Positions 7,485 through 15,888 of a stretch of 64,000 nucleotides of DNA are shown piece by piece. The stretch's first letter is position 1. Each line of letters opens with the position of its first letter. The DNA lies in NCBI RefSeq assembly GCF_029428875.1, contig NZ_JAJSOO010000001.1, positions 4,216,001-4,280,000 of the forward strand. Reading direction: 5' to 3'. This stretch comes from Streptomyces sp. JH34. Lineage in GTDB: Bacteria > Actinomycetota > Actinomycetes > Streptomycetales > Streptomycetaceae. Made by a program: the position numbers and the translations under genes. A model generated the notes under the pieces. The model did not search any database, was not told where the DNA came from, and saw nothing but the letters and a program-made list of their open reading frames with translations.

Positions 7485-10400
7485 TCACCTCGGGGGGAGC
7501 GGGGGCCTGCGCAGGTCCGGGGCGGTGTCGTACGTGGGCGGGGTGGCGGCCGGGTGGGCGGCCAGGAGGTCCAGGGCCACCCTGACGGCGTCGTCCAGCA
7601 CGGCGTGGCGGCCCTCGGCCCAGTCGAGCGGGGTGCGCAGCGCCTCAAGGTCGGGCTCGACACCGTGGTTCTCGACGGACCAGCCGTACGTGTCGAACCA
7701 GGCCGCGTTCATCGGCACGGTGATCACCGTGCCGTCGCCGAGCCGGTGCCGTCCGGTCATCCCGACCACCCCGCCCCAGGTGCGCTGGCCCACCACCGGG
7801 CCCAGCTCCAGCAGCCGGAACGCGGCCGTGATCATGTCCCCGTCGGAGGACGTCGCCTCGTCCGCGAGGGCGACGACCGGCCCCCGGGGCGCGTTGGAGG
7901 CGTACGAGACCGCCTGGGCGTTGCGGGTCAGGTCCCAGCCGAGGATGGTGCGGGTCAGCTTCTCGACGACCAGCTCGCTGATGTGACCTCCCGCGTTGCC
8001 CCGCACGTCCACGATCAGGGCCGGGCGCGACACCTCCAGCCGCAGGTCGCGGTTGAACTGCGCCCAGCCGGAGCCCCCCATGTCGGGGATGTGCAGGTAG
8101 CCGCACTTGCCTTGGCTCAACTCCCGTACGACCTCTCGCCGTTTGGCCACCCAGTCCTGGTAGCGCAGCGGGCGCTCGTCGACCAGGGGGACGATCGCGA
8201 TACGGCGTGACCGGCCGCCGTGCTCGCTTCCGGCCGGGCGGAACGTCAGCTCCACCGTGGTGCCGCCCGCCGCCGTCAGCAGCGGGTACGGCCCCGCGAC
8301 CGGGTCGACCGGCCGGCCGTCGACATGGGTGAGGACGGCCCCCTCACGGACGCCCGCACCGGCGAGCGGCGAACGTGCCTTGGAGTCCGAGGAGTCGCCG
8401 GGCAGGATGCGCCGCACCATCCACTCGCCCTCCCTGCACACGAGGTTGGCGCCGAGCAGCCCGATCGCCCGCTGGTAGTGCGGCGGACCCTCGTTGCGGC
8501 GGGAGGGGGAGACGTACGCGTGGGAGGTGCCGAGTTCCCCGAGCACCTCACGCAGCAGGTCGGCGAACTCCTCGGGGGAGGAGACCCGTTCGACCAGGGG
8601 CCGGTACTGGTCCAGCACGCCGTCCCAGTCGATGCCGCACATGTCCGGTTCCCAGAAGTAGGACCGGATGATCCGTCCCGCCTCCCCGTACGCCTGGCGC
8701 CACTCGGCAGCCGGGTCGACGTCGTGCAGGACGCGGCGCAGATCGAGGAAGACCGTCGTGTCGTTGTCGCCGGTCTCGTTGGACGGCACCGCGCGCAGTT
8801 CGCCGTCGTCCATGACGACCAGCCGGGTGGAGTCCCCGCTGACCGCGAACCAGTCGAGGTGGGCCACCAGTTCGGTCCTGCGGGCCTTGGCGATGTTGAA
8901 GTGCTCCAGTGTGGGGCGGCCCGACATGTCCGCCGGGTTCGCGAACGTCTCGCCGAGGGCGCCGGAGATCGGCCATCGCAGCCAGACGAGACCGCCGCCG
9001 CTGACCGGCTGGAGCGCCGAGTACTTCGACGCGGACACCGGGAACGGGGTCACCCTGCTCTCCAGCCCTTCGAACTCCACGATGACCGTCGGTCCTTCGA
9101 CCGGGCCCTCGGGGACGTCCACCGGGTCCAGGCCGCCCGCCGCGGGCCGCCCGTCCGGGAGCAGGGCGAAGGGGGAGGGGGTGGCCGAGGAGAGGGGGAC
9201 CAGGTACGGGCGGCAGCCCAGCGGGAAGGAGAGGTCGCCGGTGTGGACGTCGTACACCGGGTCGAAGCCGCGCCAGGACAGGAACGCGAGATAGCGGCCG
9301 TCGCCCGTGAAGACGGGGTTCTCGTCCTCGAAGCGGCCGTTGGTGACGTCCACTGTCACCGGGGCGCCGGGGCCGGTGATCCGGGCGAGTTTGATCTGCC
9401 GCAACGAGCGGCCGACGCCTGGGTGCGACCAGGTCAGCCAGTGGCCGTCCGGGGAGAACGCCAGGTCGCGGACCGGGCCGTTCACGGAGCGGATGAGCTC
9501 GGTGAGACCGTCGTCCGGAGGCCCGTCGTCGGATGTCACGCCGTCCGGGGCGCCGTCGTCGGGAGACCCGTCGTCGGAGTTGTCCGCCCGGGTGAGGGCC
9601 TCCAGCGGGGCGACGGTCCTCGGCGGGGCCACACCCTCGTCCGGTCCTTCCGGCGGCGCGGAGGACGCTTCGGCGGCGTCCCCGTCGGGGCCCAGGAGGT
9701 CCACGGCCGGCTCGACCTCGTCCTCGGTGGTGTCCAGCAGGAGCAGCCGGCCGTCGTTCGACGCGATCGCCAGCCGCTCGCCCTCCGGGTCGGAGACGAT
9801 CTCGTGGACCCGGCCCAGCCGTCCGGCGGCCAGCCGTCGGGGCGGGCGGTCGCCGCTGGCCCGGGGCAGGTAGGCGATCTCGACCGCGTCGTCGCCCTCG
9901 GCGTCGGTGACGTACGCGACCCGTCCGCTGCTGCCCAGCATCTCCGGCAGCCGGACCCGCACCCCCGGGGTGTCGGCGATGGTGCGGGCCGGGCCGTCGC
10001 GGTGGGTGAGCCAGTACAGGCTGCCGCGCACGGAGACGGCGCTCGCCCGGCCCGTCTCGTCGACGGACAGGGAGTCGACGTGGTTGGACGCCGGCACCTG
10101 GTACGTGCGCCGGCCGGTCCGCGGGCCGCCGAGCCGCACCTCCAGCTTCCGCGGGACCGCGTCCGGCGACTCCAGGTCCTCGACCAGCCACAGGTCGCCA
10201 CCGCACTGGTAGACGACCCGGCGGCCGTCGCTGGAGGCGTGCCGGGCGTAGAACGCGTCGTGGTCCGTGTGCCGGCGCAGGTCGCTGCCGTCCATCCGGC
10301 AGGAGTACAGGTTGCCGACGCCCTCGTGGTCGGAGAGGAAGGCGATCCGGCGCCCGACGAACATGGGCGCGTCCAGGTGGCCGCCGATGTCCGGCAGCAG

Positions 10401-10970
10401 CCGTTCGCCGTGCAGCCACAGCCGGCCCATGGCGCCGCCCCGGTACCGCTTCCAGGCCGCCGGCTCGTGCGGCGGCTTCCCGGTCAGCAGCAGGGTGCGC
10501 CGCTCGCCGTCGATGTCGGCCACCGCGATGTCGGAGACGGGCCCCCAGGGGAGCTTGCCGCCCGGGCTGCCGTCGGTGGGGACGCTGTACGCCCACGAGA
10601 AGTAGGAGAACGGCTGGTTGTGCGAGGAGACGGCGAGGATCTGCGAGGAGTCCCCCGGGTCGGGGCTCCAGCCGCAGACCCGCGCGTCGGTCGATCCCCA
10701 GTAGGTGAGTCTGCGGGCGGGCCCGCCCTCGACGGGGACGAGGTGGATCTCTGGATCGAGGGTGCGCCAGGTCGTGTAGGCGATGCGGCTGCCGTCGGGC
10801 GAGAAGCGCGGATGGCCGACCCGGGTCCGGTCGACGGTCAGCCGCCACGCCCGGCCGGGCCGCTGTCCTGCCGGGGCGAGAGGGGAGACCCATAGGTCGT
10901 CCTCCGCCGCGAAGCAGAGCAAGTCCTTGTGGAGGTGCGGGAAACGGAGATACGCGACGTCGTCACTCAC
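7485..10970 (-). CDS. Tricorn-type protease (peptidase family S41)
   Basis: A 1161-residue cytoplasmic protease of the Tricorn family, which trims peptides released by the proteasome or other proteases. Order seen: N-terminal WD-like beta-propeller repeats (YLRFPHLHKDLLCFAAEDDLW; FSPDGSRIAYTTW), a second propeller, a C1 segment with catalytic His about 817 (LGTSHAYVSP), a PDZ-like region, and the S41 core with VDVRGNAGG and the nucleophile Ser about 1042 in ATSSDGDM, where Ser is followed by Asp as in archaeal Tricorn. An acidic low-complexity insert of Asp/Gly/Pro/Ser lies at about 425-490. I use the GTG at 10970, where homology starts; GGAGG abuts it too closely, so the start is uncertain. 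Open frame continues to 11168, overlapping the TetR gene. Confidence 0.92.
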   Translation of the reverse strand: MSDDVAYLRFPHLHKDLLCFAAEDDLWVSPLAPAGQRPGRAWRLTVDRTRVGHPRFSPDGSRIAYTTWRTLDPEIHLVPVEGGPARRLTYWGSTDARVCGWSPDPGDSSQILAVSSHNQPFSYFSWAYSVPTDGSPGGKLPWGPVSDIAVADIDGERRTLLLTGKPPHEPAAWKRYRGGAMGRLWLHGERLLPDIGGHLDAPMFVGRRIAFLSDHEGVGNLYSCRMDGSDLRRHTDHDAFYARHASSDGRRVVYQCGGDLWLVEDLESPDAVPRKLEVRLGGPRTGRRTYQVPASNHVDSLSVDETGRASAVSVRGSLYWLTHRDGPARTIADTPGVRVRLPEMLGSSGRVAYVTDAEGDDAVEIAYLPRASGDRPPRRLAAGRLGRVHEIVSDPEGERLAIASNDGRLLLLDTTEDEVEPAVDLLGPDGDAAEASSAPPEGPDEGVAPPRTVAPLEALTRADNSDDGSPDDGAPDGVTSDDGPPDDGLTELIRSVNGPVRDLAFSPDGHWLTWSHPGVGRSLRQIKLARITGPGAPVTVDVTNGRFEDENPVFTGDGRYLAFLSWRGFDPVYDVHTGDLSFPLGCRPYLVPLSSATPSPFALLPDGRPAAGGLDPVDVPEGPVEGPTVIVEFEGLESRVTPFPVSASKYSALQPVSGGGLVWLRWPISGALGETFANPADMSGRPTLEHFNIAKARRTELVAHLDWFAVSGDSTRLVVMDDGELRAVPSNETGDNDTTVFLDLRRVLHDVDPAAEWRQAYGEAGRIIRSYFWEPDMCGIDWDGVLDQYRPLVERVSSPEEFADLLREVLGELGTSHAYVSPSRRNEGPPHYQRAIGLLGANLVCREGEWMVRRILPGDSSDSKARSPLAGAGVREGAVLTHVDGRPVDPVAGPYPLLTAAGGTTVELTFRPAGSEHGGRSRRIAIVPLVDERPLRYQDWVAKRREVVRELSQGKCGYLHIPDMGGSGWAQFNRDLRLEVSRPALIVDVRGNAGGHISELVVEKLTRTILGWDLTRNAQAVSYASNAPRGPVVALADEATSSDGDMITAAFRLLELGPVVGQRTWGGVVGMTGRHRLGDGTVITVPMNAAWFDTYGWSVENHGVEPDLEALRTPLDWAEGRHAVLDDAVRVALDLLAAHPAATPPTYDTAPDLRRPPLPPR

Positions 10971-11023
10971 CCTCCAATGCTTTCCGCGCGAAGGGCCCGC
11001 GGCAACTTGTGGTGCAGGACACA

Positions 11024-11045
11024 AGCGAAACTGTCTCGTTTCGCT
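11024..11045. promoter_or_regulatory. Inverted repeat between Tricorn and TetR genes (site 1)
   Basis: AGCGAAAC-N6-GTTTCGCT, exact 8-bp arms. It shares the GAAAC/GTTTC half-site with site 2 at 11071-11085. Both lie in the divergent promoter region and are good candidates for TetR binding. Confidence 0.55.
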
Positions 11046-11070
11046 CGCGGAGGGAGTACCTTCAAAGTGT

Positions 11071-11085
11071 ACGAAACAGTTTCGT
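11071..11085. promoter_or_regulatory. Inverted repeat upstream of TetR gene (site 2)
   Basis: ACGAAAC-A-GTTTCGT, exact 7-bp arms about a single base, 63 bp before the TetR start. Half-site CGAAAC is the same as in site 1; typical size and symmetry of a TetR operator. Confidence 0.6.
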
Positions 11086-11148
11086 TCCGTTAGTTGATCT
11101 TCGGCTGACGTACCATCCACCAGGCGCAACTCAAGAGGAGGTCGACAC

Positions 11149-11721
11149 ATGGCACGCAGCCGGCTCACACCCGAGCGCGAGGGTGAGCTGTACGCCGCCG
11201 TGCTCGATCTGCTCGGCGAGGTCGGCTACGAAGCCCTGACCATGGACGCCGTTGCCGCCCGTACCCGTTCCAGCAAGGCCACTCTCTACCGCCAGTGGGG
11301 GGGCAAGGCCGAACTCGTCGTGAAGGCGCTGCGGCACAACAAGCCGATGCAGCTCGGCGAGATCGACACCGGTTCGCTGCGTGGTGACTTCCATGCCGCG
11401 CTCCGGCAGACCGACGACTGCCAGATGGAGAAGAACTCCGCGCTGATGCGGGGGCTCGGTCAGGCGGTCCACAGCAATCCCGACCTCCTGCAGGCGCTGC
11501 GTGAGCTGATGATCGAGCCGGAACTCACCGGTCTCGGGCTGATGATCGGGCGCGCCGTGGACCGGGGCGAGGTGCGTCCGGACAATCCGGCGCTGTCCTA
11601 CGTCCCGCACATGATGATCGGTGCCTTCGCCGCTCGTGAGCTGGTCGACGGCCGCGCCGTCGACCAGACGTTCCTCCTCGACTATGCGGAAGCCGTGGTG
11701 TTCCCCGCCCTCGGCGTCTGA
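11149..11721 (+). CDS. TetR-family transcriptional regulator
   Basis: A 190-residue regulator with a TetR helix-turn-helix at about residues 26-50 (ALTMDAVAARTRSSKATLYRQW) and a TetR_C_11-like ligand domain. ATG at 11149 has a strong AAGAGGAGG site. It precedes an MMPL transporter on the same strand by 189 bp, an arrangement typical of a repressor controlling an exporter. Two inverted repeats sharing CGAAAC/GTTTCG halves lie upstream (11024-11045, 11071-11085), suggesting autoregulation and possibly control of the divergent protease gene. Confidence 0.92.
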   Translation: MARSRLTPEREGELYAAVLDLLGEVGYEALTMDAVAARTRSSKATLYRQWGGKAELVVKALRHNKPMQLGEIDTGSLRGDFHAALRQTDDCQMEKNSALMRGLGQAVHSNPDLLQALRELMIEPELTGLGLMIGRAVDRGEVRPDNPALSYVPHMMIGAFAARELVDGRAVDQTFLLDYAEAVVFPALGV

Positions 11722-11742
11722 CGTCCTCGCTCTCCGTTCCCG

Positions 11743-11814
11743 TCCGCACGACCGTTCGCACGACCCTCCGTACGACCTTTCGTACGACCCTCCGTACGAC
11801 GTCCCGTACGACCT
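11743..11814. repeat. Six tandem 12-bp repeats between TetR and MMPL genes
   Basis: Six contiguous units fitting YYCGYACGACCY: TCCGCACGACCG, TTCGCACGACCC, TCCGTACGACCT, TTCGTACGACCC, TCCGTACGACGT, CCCGTACGACCT. They begin 22 bp after the TetR stop and end about 97 bp before the MMPL start. Four units carry the palindrome CGTACG. The region could hold a repeated binding site or a repeated leader RNA, or be a simple slippage product. Confidence 0.85.
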
Positions 11815-11910
11815 GACTCCCCGACGCTCCACCTGACACGCCGCTCTCGTCGTCGGGCTGGTTCCTCACGCCCTCTTCCACTCCACGACCTGACCGGGAG
11901 TACACCCTCC

Positions 11911-14124
11911 GTGGCCACATTCCTGTACAAACTGGGGCGGATCGCCTTCCGGCGCCGCCGTTACGTCGCCCTCATCTGGGTCGCGCTGCTGGCGCTCGCC
12001 GGATTCGGCGCGGTCTCCGCGTCCACCCCCACCTCCAGCTCCTTCTCGATCCCCGGTACGGAGGCCCAGCGGGCCTTCGACCTGCTCGACGAGCGCTTCC
12101 CGGGGGGCAGCGCCGACGGTGCGACAGCCCGGGTCGTCTTCGAGGCGCCCGAGGGCGGGAAGGTGACCTCGGCGGCCAACAAGGCCGAGATCCAGGACAT
12201 CGTCGGCGACCTGAAGTCCGGCTCGGACCAGATCGCCTCGGTCGCCGACCCCTTCGCGGCGAACGCGGTCAGCAAGGACGGTTCCACCGCCTACATCTCC
12301 GTCTCCTACAAGGTCAGCTCGATGGAGCTGACCGACGGGACGCGGGAGGCGCTGGAGGACGCCGGTCATGACGCGCGGAGCAGCGGCATGAAGGTGGAGA
12401 TCGGCGGCGACGCGCTCCAGGCGATGCCGGAGACCGGAGCCACCGAGATCATCGGCGTCGCCGTCGCCGCCGTGGTGCTGGTGGTCACCTTCGGGTCGCT
12501 GATCGCGGCCGGGCTGCCGCTGCTGACCGCCCTGATCGGGGTCGGGATCGGTGTGTCCACGATCACCGCCCTGGCGAACGTGCTGGACCTCGGATCCACG
12601 ACGTCCACGCTCGCGATGATGATCGGCCTCGCGGTCGGTATCGACTACGCGCTCTTCATCGTCTCCCGCTACCGCGCCGAGCTGGCCGAGGGCAGGGAGC
12701 GTGAGGAGGCCGCGGGCCGGGCCGTCGGCACGGCCGGCTCCGCCGTCGTCTTCGCCGGCCTGACCGTCGTCATCGCCCTGGTGGGCCTCGCCGTCGTCAA
12801 CATCCCGATGCTGTCGAAGATGGGCTTCGCCGCAGCCGGTACGGTCGCGATCGCCGTCCTCATCGCGCTCACCCTCGTCCCGGCGATGCTGGGCTTCGCG
12901 GGCAAGCGGGTCATGGGGCGCAAGGCGCGCAAGGCCGCAGAGGCGGAGAACAAGCCCGAGGCGAAGCCGAACATGGGCACCCGCTGGGCGCGGTTCGTGC
13001 TGCGCAGGCCGGTGTGGGTGCTGCTGGTCGGCGTCCTCGGTCTCGGCGCCATCGCCGTACCGGCCGCCTCGCTGGAGATGGGTCTGCCGGACGACGGTGC
13101 CCAGCCGAAGTCGACCACGCAGCGCCAGGCGTACGACATGCTGTCCGACGGCTTCGGCCCCGGGTTCAACGGTCCGCTGCTCGTCGTCGTCGACACGAAG
13201 GGCGCTTCGGACGGCAAGGCCGCGGCCGACCGCGTCTCGCAGGAGATCGAGGGCATCGGCCACGTCGCCGCCGTCACCCCGGCCGCCTTCAACAAGGCCG
13301 GCGACGCGGCGACCATCACGGTCATCCCGCAGGACCGGCCGAGCTCCACCCAGACCGAGGACGTCGTCCACGCGATCCGTGACGCGGGTCCGCAGATCAA
13401 GGACGACACCGGCGCCGAAGTGCTGGTCACCGGTGCCACGGCGATGAACATCGACTTCTCCGAGAAGATGAACAGCGCCCTGCTGCCCTACCTGGCGCTC
13501 GTCGTCGGTCTGGCGTTCCTGCTGCTGATGGTGGTCTTCCGCTCGGTCCTCGTCCCGCTGAAGGCGGCCCTCGGCTTCCTGCTCTCGGTGGTCGCCGCGC
13601 TGGGCGCCGTCGTCGCGGTATTCCAGTGGGGCTGGCTCGGGTCGCTCTTCGGGGTCGAGCAGACGGGGCCGATCATGAGCATGATGCCGATCTTCATGGT
13701 CGGCGTGGTCTTCGGTCTCGCGATGGACTACGAGGTCTTCCTGGTCACGCGGATGCGTGAGGCGTATGTCCACGGGGAGACTCCCGGCCAGGCGATCGTC
13801 ACCGGCTTCAAGCACGGGGCGCGGGTGGTCACGGCGGCCGCCGTGATCATGATGGCCGTCTTCGCCGGCTTCATCGGCTCCTCCGAGCAGATGATCAAGA
13901 TGATCGGTTTCTCGCTGGCCATCGCCGTCTTCTTCGACGCCTTCGTCGTGCGGATGGCCGTCGTCCCGGCGGTGCTCGCCCTGCTCGGCAGGCGCGCCTG
14001 GTGGCTGCCGCGCCGGCTGGACCGCGTCCTGCCCAACGTGGACGTCGAGGGTGAGGGCCTGCGCAAGGAGCTCTCCGACGGCCCGTCCGAGGGCGGCGGG
14101 AAGCGGGAGCCGGCCCGCGTCTGA
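11911..14124 (+). CDS. MMPL-family (RND superfamily) transporter
   Basis: A 737-residue inner-membrane exporter with two RND halves. Each half has one leading helix, an extracytoplasmic loop and a cluster of five helices; the family Asp-Tyr signatures GLAVGIDYALFIVSRYR (about 240-256) and GLAMDYEVFLVTRMR (about 601-615) mark the proton-relay helices. MMPL proteins export lipids, siderophores or antibiotics using the proton gradient. The C-terminus is a short charged cytoplasmic tail. Start GTG 11911, with CGGGAG about a dozen bases ahead. The upstream TetR gene is its probable regulator. Confidence 0.92.
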   Translation: MATFLYKLGRIAFRRRRYVALIWVALLALAGFGAVSASTPTSSSFSIPGTEAQRAFDLLDERFPGGSADGATARVVFEAPEGGKVTSAANKAEIQDIVGDLKSGSDQIASVADPFAANAVSKDGSTAYISVSYKVSSMELTDGTREALEDAGHDARSSGMKVEIGGDALQAMPETGATEIIGVAVAAVVLVVTFGSLIAAGLPLLTALIGVGIGVSTITALANVLDLGSTTSTLAMMIGLAVGIDYALFIVSRYRAELAEGREREEAAGRAVGTAGSAVVFAGLTVVIALVGLAVVNIPMLSKMGFAAAGTVAIAVLIALTLVPAMLGFAGKRVMGRKARKAAEAENKPEAKPNMGTRWARFVLRRPVWVLLVGVLGLGAIAVPAASLEMGLPDDGAQPKSTTQRQAYDMLSDGFGPGFNGPLLVVVDTKGASDGKAAADRVSQEIEGIGHVAAVTPAAFNKAGDAATITVIPQDRPSSTQTEDVVHAIRDAGPQIKDDTGAEVLVTGATAMNIDFSEKMNSALLPYLALVVGLAFLLLMVVFRSVLVPLKAALGFLLSVVAALGAVVAVFQWGWLGSLFGVEQTGPIMSMMPIFMVGVVFGLAMDYEVFLVTRMREAYVHGETPGQAIVTGFKHGARVVTAAAVIMMAVFAGFIGSSEQMIKMIGFSLAIAVFFDAFVVRMAVVPAVLALLGRRAWWLPRRLDRVLPNVDVEGEGLRKELSDGPSEGGGKREPARV

Positions 14125-14238
14125 TCCGCGGCGCGCGCCGCACGAACCCCGGGGCCGCTTCCGGGCGGATGAGCGGCCGAGCAGGACGCGGCCCCGGAGC
14201 ACCGGTTACCTGTGGGGACGGGGGACCGGGGCTGCAGA

Positions 14239-14267
14239 GAGCCCCCGTGCGCACGGCACGGGGGCTC
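14239..14267. terminator. Bidirectional terminator hairpin
   Basis: GAGCCCCCGTGC pairs exactly with GCACGGGGGCTC (12 bp, 5-nt loop), between the convergent MMPL and SsgA-like genes. Confidence 0.85.
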
Positions 14268-14275
14268 CGGCACGC

Positions 14276-14653
14276 TCAGACGCGGGTGGCGGGGGCCTTG
14301 GTGGCCTCGACGGCCGCCGGGCGCTTCGCCGTCCCCGCACGGATCCGCGACAGGAAGCGGATGAAGGGCGCCTTGTCGAACTGGAAGACGGCGACTCCGT
14401 CGGCCGAGTGCAGTTCGAGGACCAGCTGGGCCCGGCCGCACGGCCATATGTCTATGTCGCCGCGGGTGGCGGGGGAGCGCAGGCCGCGTTCCAGGAGGTC
14501 GAGGGCGAAGGTCCGGTCGACACCTCCGGGGAGCCGGACCCGGACGGTCCCCGGATCCTCGGGGTCGTGTCGCAGTTCGACGGGGACCAGGCGGGGATCG
14601 GGGCCGTCGGTGACGAGCCGGGCTCGGGCGTGCTCTTGGATCACGAGGGACAT
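14276..14653 (-). CDS. SsgA-like protein (sporulation and cell-division regulator)
   Basis: A 125-residue SsgA-like protein (SALP). Family features seen: LVPVELRHDPEDPGTVRVRL near 22-41, TFALDLLERGL near 48-58, GDIDIWPCG near 65-73 and a C-terminal helix FIRFLSRIRAG. SALPs exist only in morphologically complex actinomycetes and steer septum placement, peptidoglycan maturation and spore separation. From remembered synteny (next to the PBP/O-mannosyltransferase region) it may be SsgE, but I cannot prove which paralogue it is. ATG at 14653 has AGGAGGAG ahead of it. The tail after residue 110 (KRPAAVEATKAPATRV) is low complexity. Confidence 0.85.
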   Translation of the reverse strand: MSLVIQEHARARLVTDGPDPRLVPVELRHDPEDPGTVRVRLPGGVDRTFALDLLERGLRSPATRGDIDIWPCGRAQLVLELHSADGVAVFQFDKAPFIRFLSRIRAGTAKRPAAVEATKAPATRV

Positions 14654-14746
14654 GGCCGGCTCCTCCTGTGTGAAAATCTCTCTCCCTAATGTCCCATATA
14701 TTCCCGTTTGGGCATTTCGGGTGCGAGGTCAGTTGTGAGTACTGCG

Positions 14747-14769
14747 TTCTTGCGAACCATTTGCAAGAA
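14747..14769 (+). promoter_or_regulatory. Nur box (nickel-responsive Fur-family operator) upstream of nikMN
   Basis: The core TTGCGAACCATTTGCAA (14750-14766) fits the published Streptomyces Nur box tTGCaa-N5-ttGCAA; the symmetry extends outward to TTCTTGC / GCAAGAA. It ends 63 bp before the transporter start and overlaps where the promoter should be. Supports nickel repression of the operon by Nur. Confidence 0.75.
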
Positions 14770-14831
14770 GGCACTATCATGGAGCGTTTTCCGACCCCGC
14801 CAGCAGTAACGCCCGAAAGCGGAGCCACTCC

Positions 14832-15887
14832 ATGCATGTACCCGACGGTTTCATCAACGCACCCGTCTCCGCCGTGGCGGGTGTCGTCGCAGCCGGCGCG
14901 GTCGCCGTCGGGCTCCGCGGGGCCCGACGTGAACTGGACCAGCGGACCGCACCGCTGGCCGGGCTCGTCGCCGCGTTCATCTTCGCCGTGCAGATGCTGA
15001 ACTTCCCCGTCGCGGCGGGTACCAGCGGCCACCTCCTGGGCGGGGCGCTGGCGGCGATCCTGGTCGGCCCGTACACCGGGGTGCTCTGCATAGCCGTCGT
15101 CCTGCTGATGCAGGGCCTCCTCTTCGCCGACGGCGGCCTGACCGCGCTGGGCGTGAACATCACGGTCATGGGAGTCGTCACCACCGTCGTCGCCTACGCC
15201 GTCTTCCGCGGGCTGACGCGTGTGCTGCCCCGTACCCGCCGCTCGACGACAGCCGCGGCCTTCGTGGCCGCGCTGGTCTCCGTGCCGGCCGCCGCCGTCG
15301 CGTTCACGGCGATCTACGCCGTCGGCGGTACCACCGACGTCCCCATCGGCAAGGTCCTCACCGCGATGACCGGCGTCCACGTCCTGATCGGTGTCGGGGA
15401 GGCGGCGATCACCGCCCTGACCGTCGGCGCCGTGATCGCGGTGCGTCCCGACCTGGTGCACGGTGCCCGCGGTATCGGCACCCCGCTCAAGCTCCGGATC
15501 GACGGCGAACTCGTCGACGCGCCGGCCACCGCCCCCACGCCCGCGCCCGCCGCGGCCCGCTCCACGCGCAAGGTCTGGCTCACCGGTCTGGCCGCCGCGC
15601 TCGTCCTCGCGGGCTTCGTCTCCTACTACGCCTCCGCGAACCCCGACGGCCTGGAGAAGGTCGCCGCCGACAAGGGCATCGACGAGAAGGTCCAGGAACA
15701 CGGCGCCGCCGACTCCCCGCTCGCCGACTACGGCGTCAAGGACGTCACCGACGCCCGCCTCTCCGGGGGCCTCGCCGGAGTGATCGGCGTGGGCGTCACC
15801 GTCGTCGTCGGCAGTGGCGTCTTCTGGGCGGTACGCCGTCGCCGTACGCCCGAGGAGCCCACCACCCGCACCACCGAGTCCGTCTGA
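14832..15887 (+). CDS. nikMN: Nickel/cobalt ECF transporter, fused substrate-binding component NikM-NikN
   Basis: A 351-residue membrane protein. Residues 1 to about 215 form the CbiM/NikM S-component, starting MHVPDGFIN, where the N-terminal amine and His2 chelate the metal. A Pro/Ala linker near 230-245 leads to a CbiN/NikN-like PDGLE domain (ASANPDGLEKVAADKG near 267, then a final helix). The start is fixed by the invariant MHVPDG. It is followed after one base by the T component and then the ATPase, forming a complete transporter. The Nur box upstream argues for nickel over cobalt; I see no cobalamin riboswitch. Confidence 0.9.
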   Translation: MHVPDGFINAPVSAVAGVVAAGAVAVGLRGARRELDQRTAPLAGLVAAFIFAVQMLNFPVAAGTSGHLLGGALAAILVGPYTGVLCIAVVLLMQGLLFADGGLTALGVNITVMGVVTTVVAYAVFRGLTRVLPRTRRSTTAAAFVAALVSVPAAAVAFTAIYAVGGTTDVPIGKVLTAMTGVHVLIGVGEAAITALTVGAVIAVRPDLVHGARGIGTPLKLRIDGELVDAPATAPTPAPAAARSTRKVWLTGLAAALVLAGFVSYYASANPDGLEKVAADKGIDEKVQEHGAADSPLADYGVKDVTDARLSGGLAGVIGVGVTVVVGSGVFWAVRRRRTPEEPTTRTTESV

Positions 15888-15888
15888 C

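Noticed and set aside
14654..14831. Cobalamin riboswitch before the ECF transporter
   Set aside because: No B12-box-like sequence was found, and the Nur box gives a better explanation.
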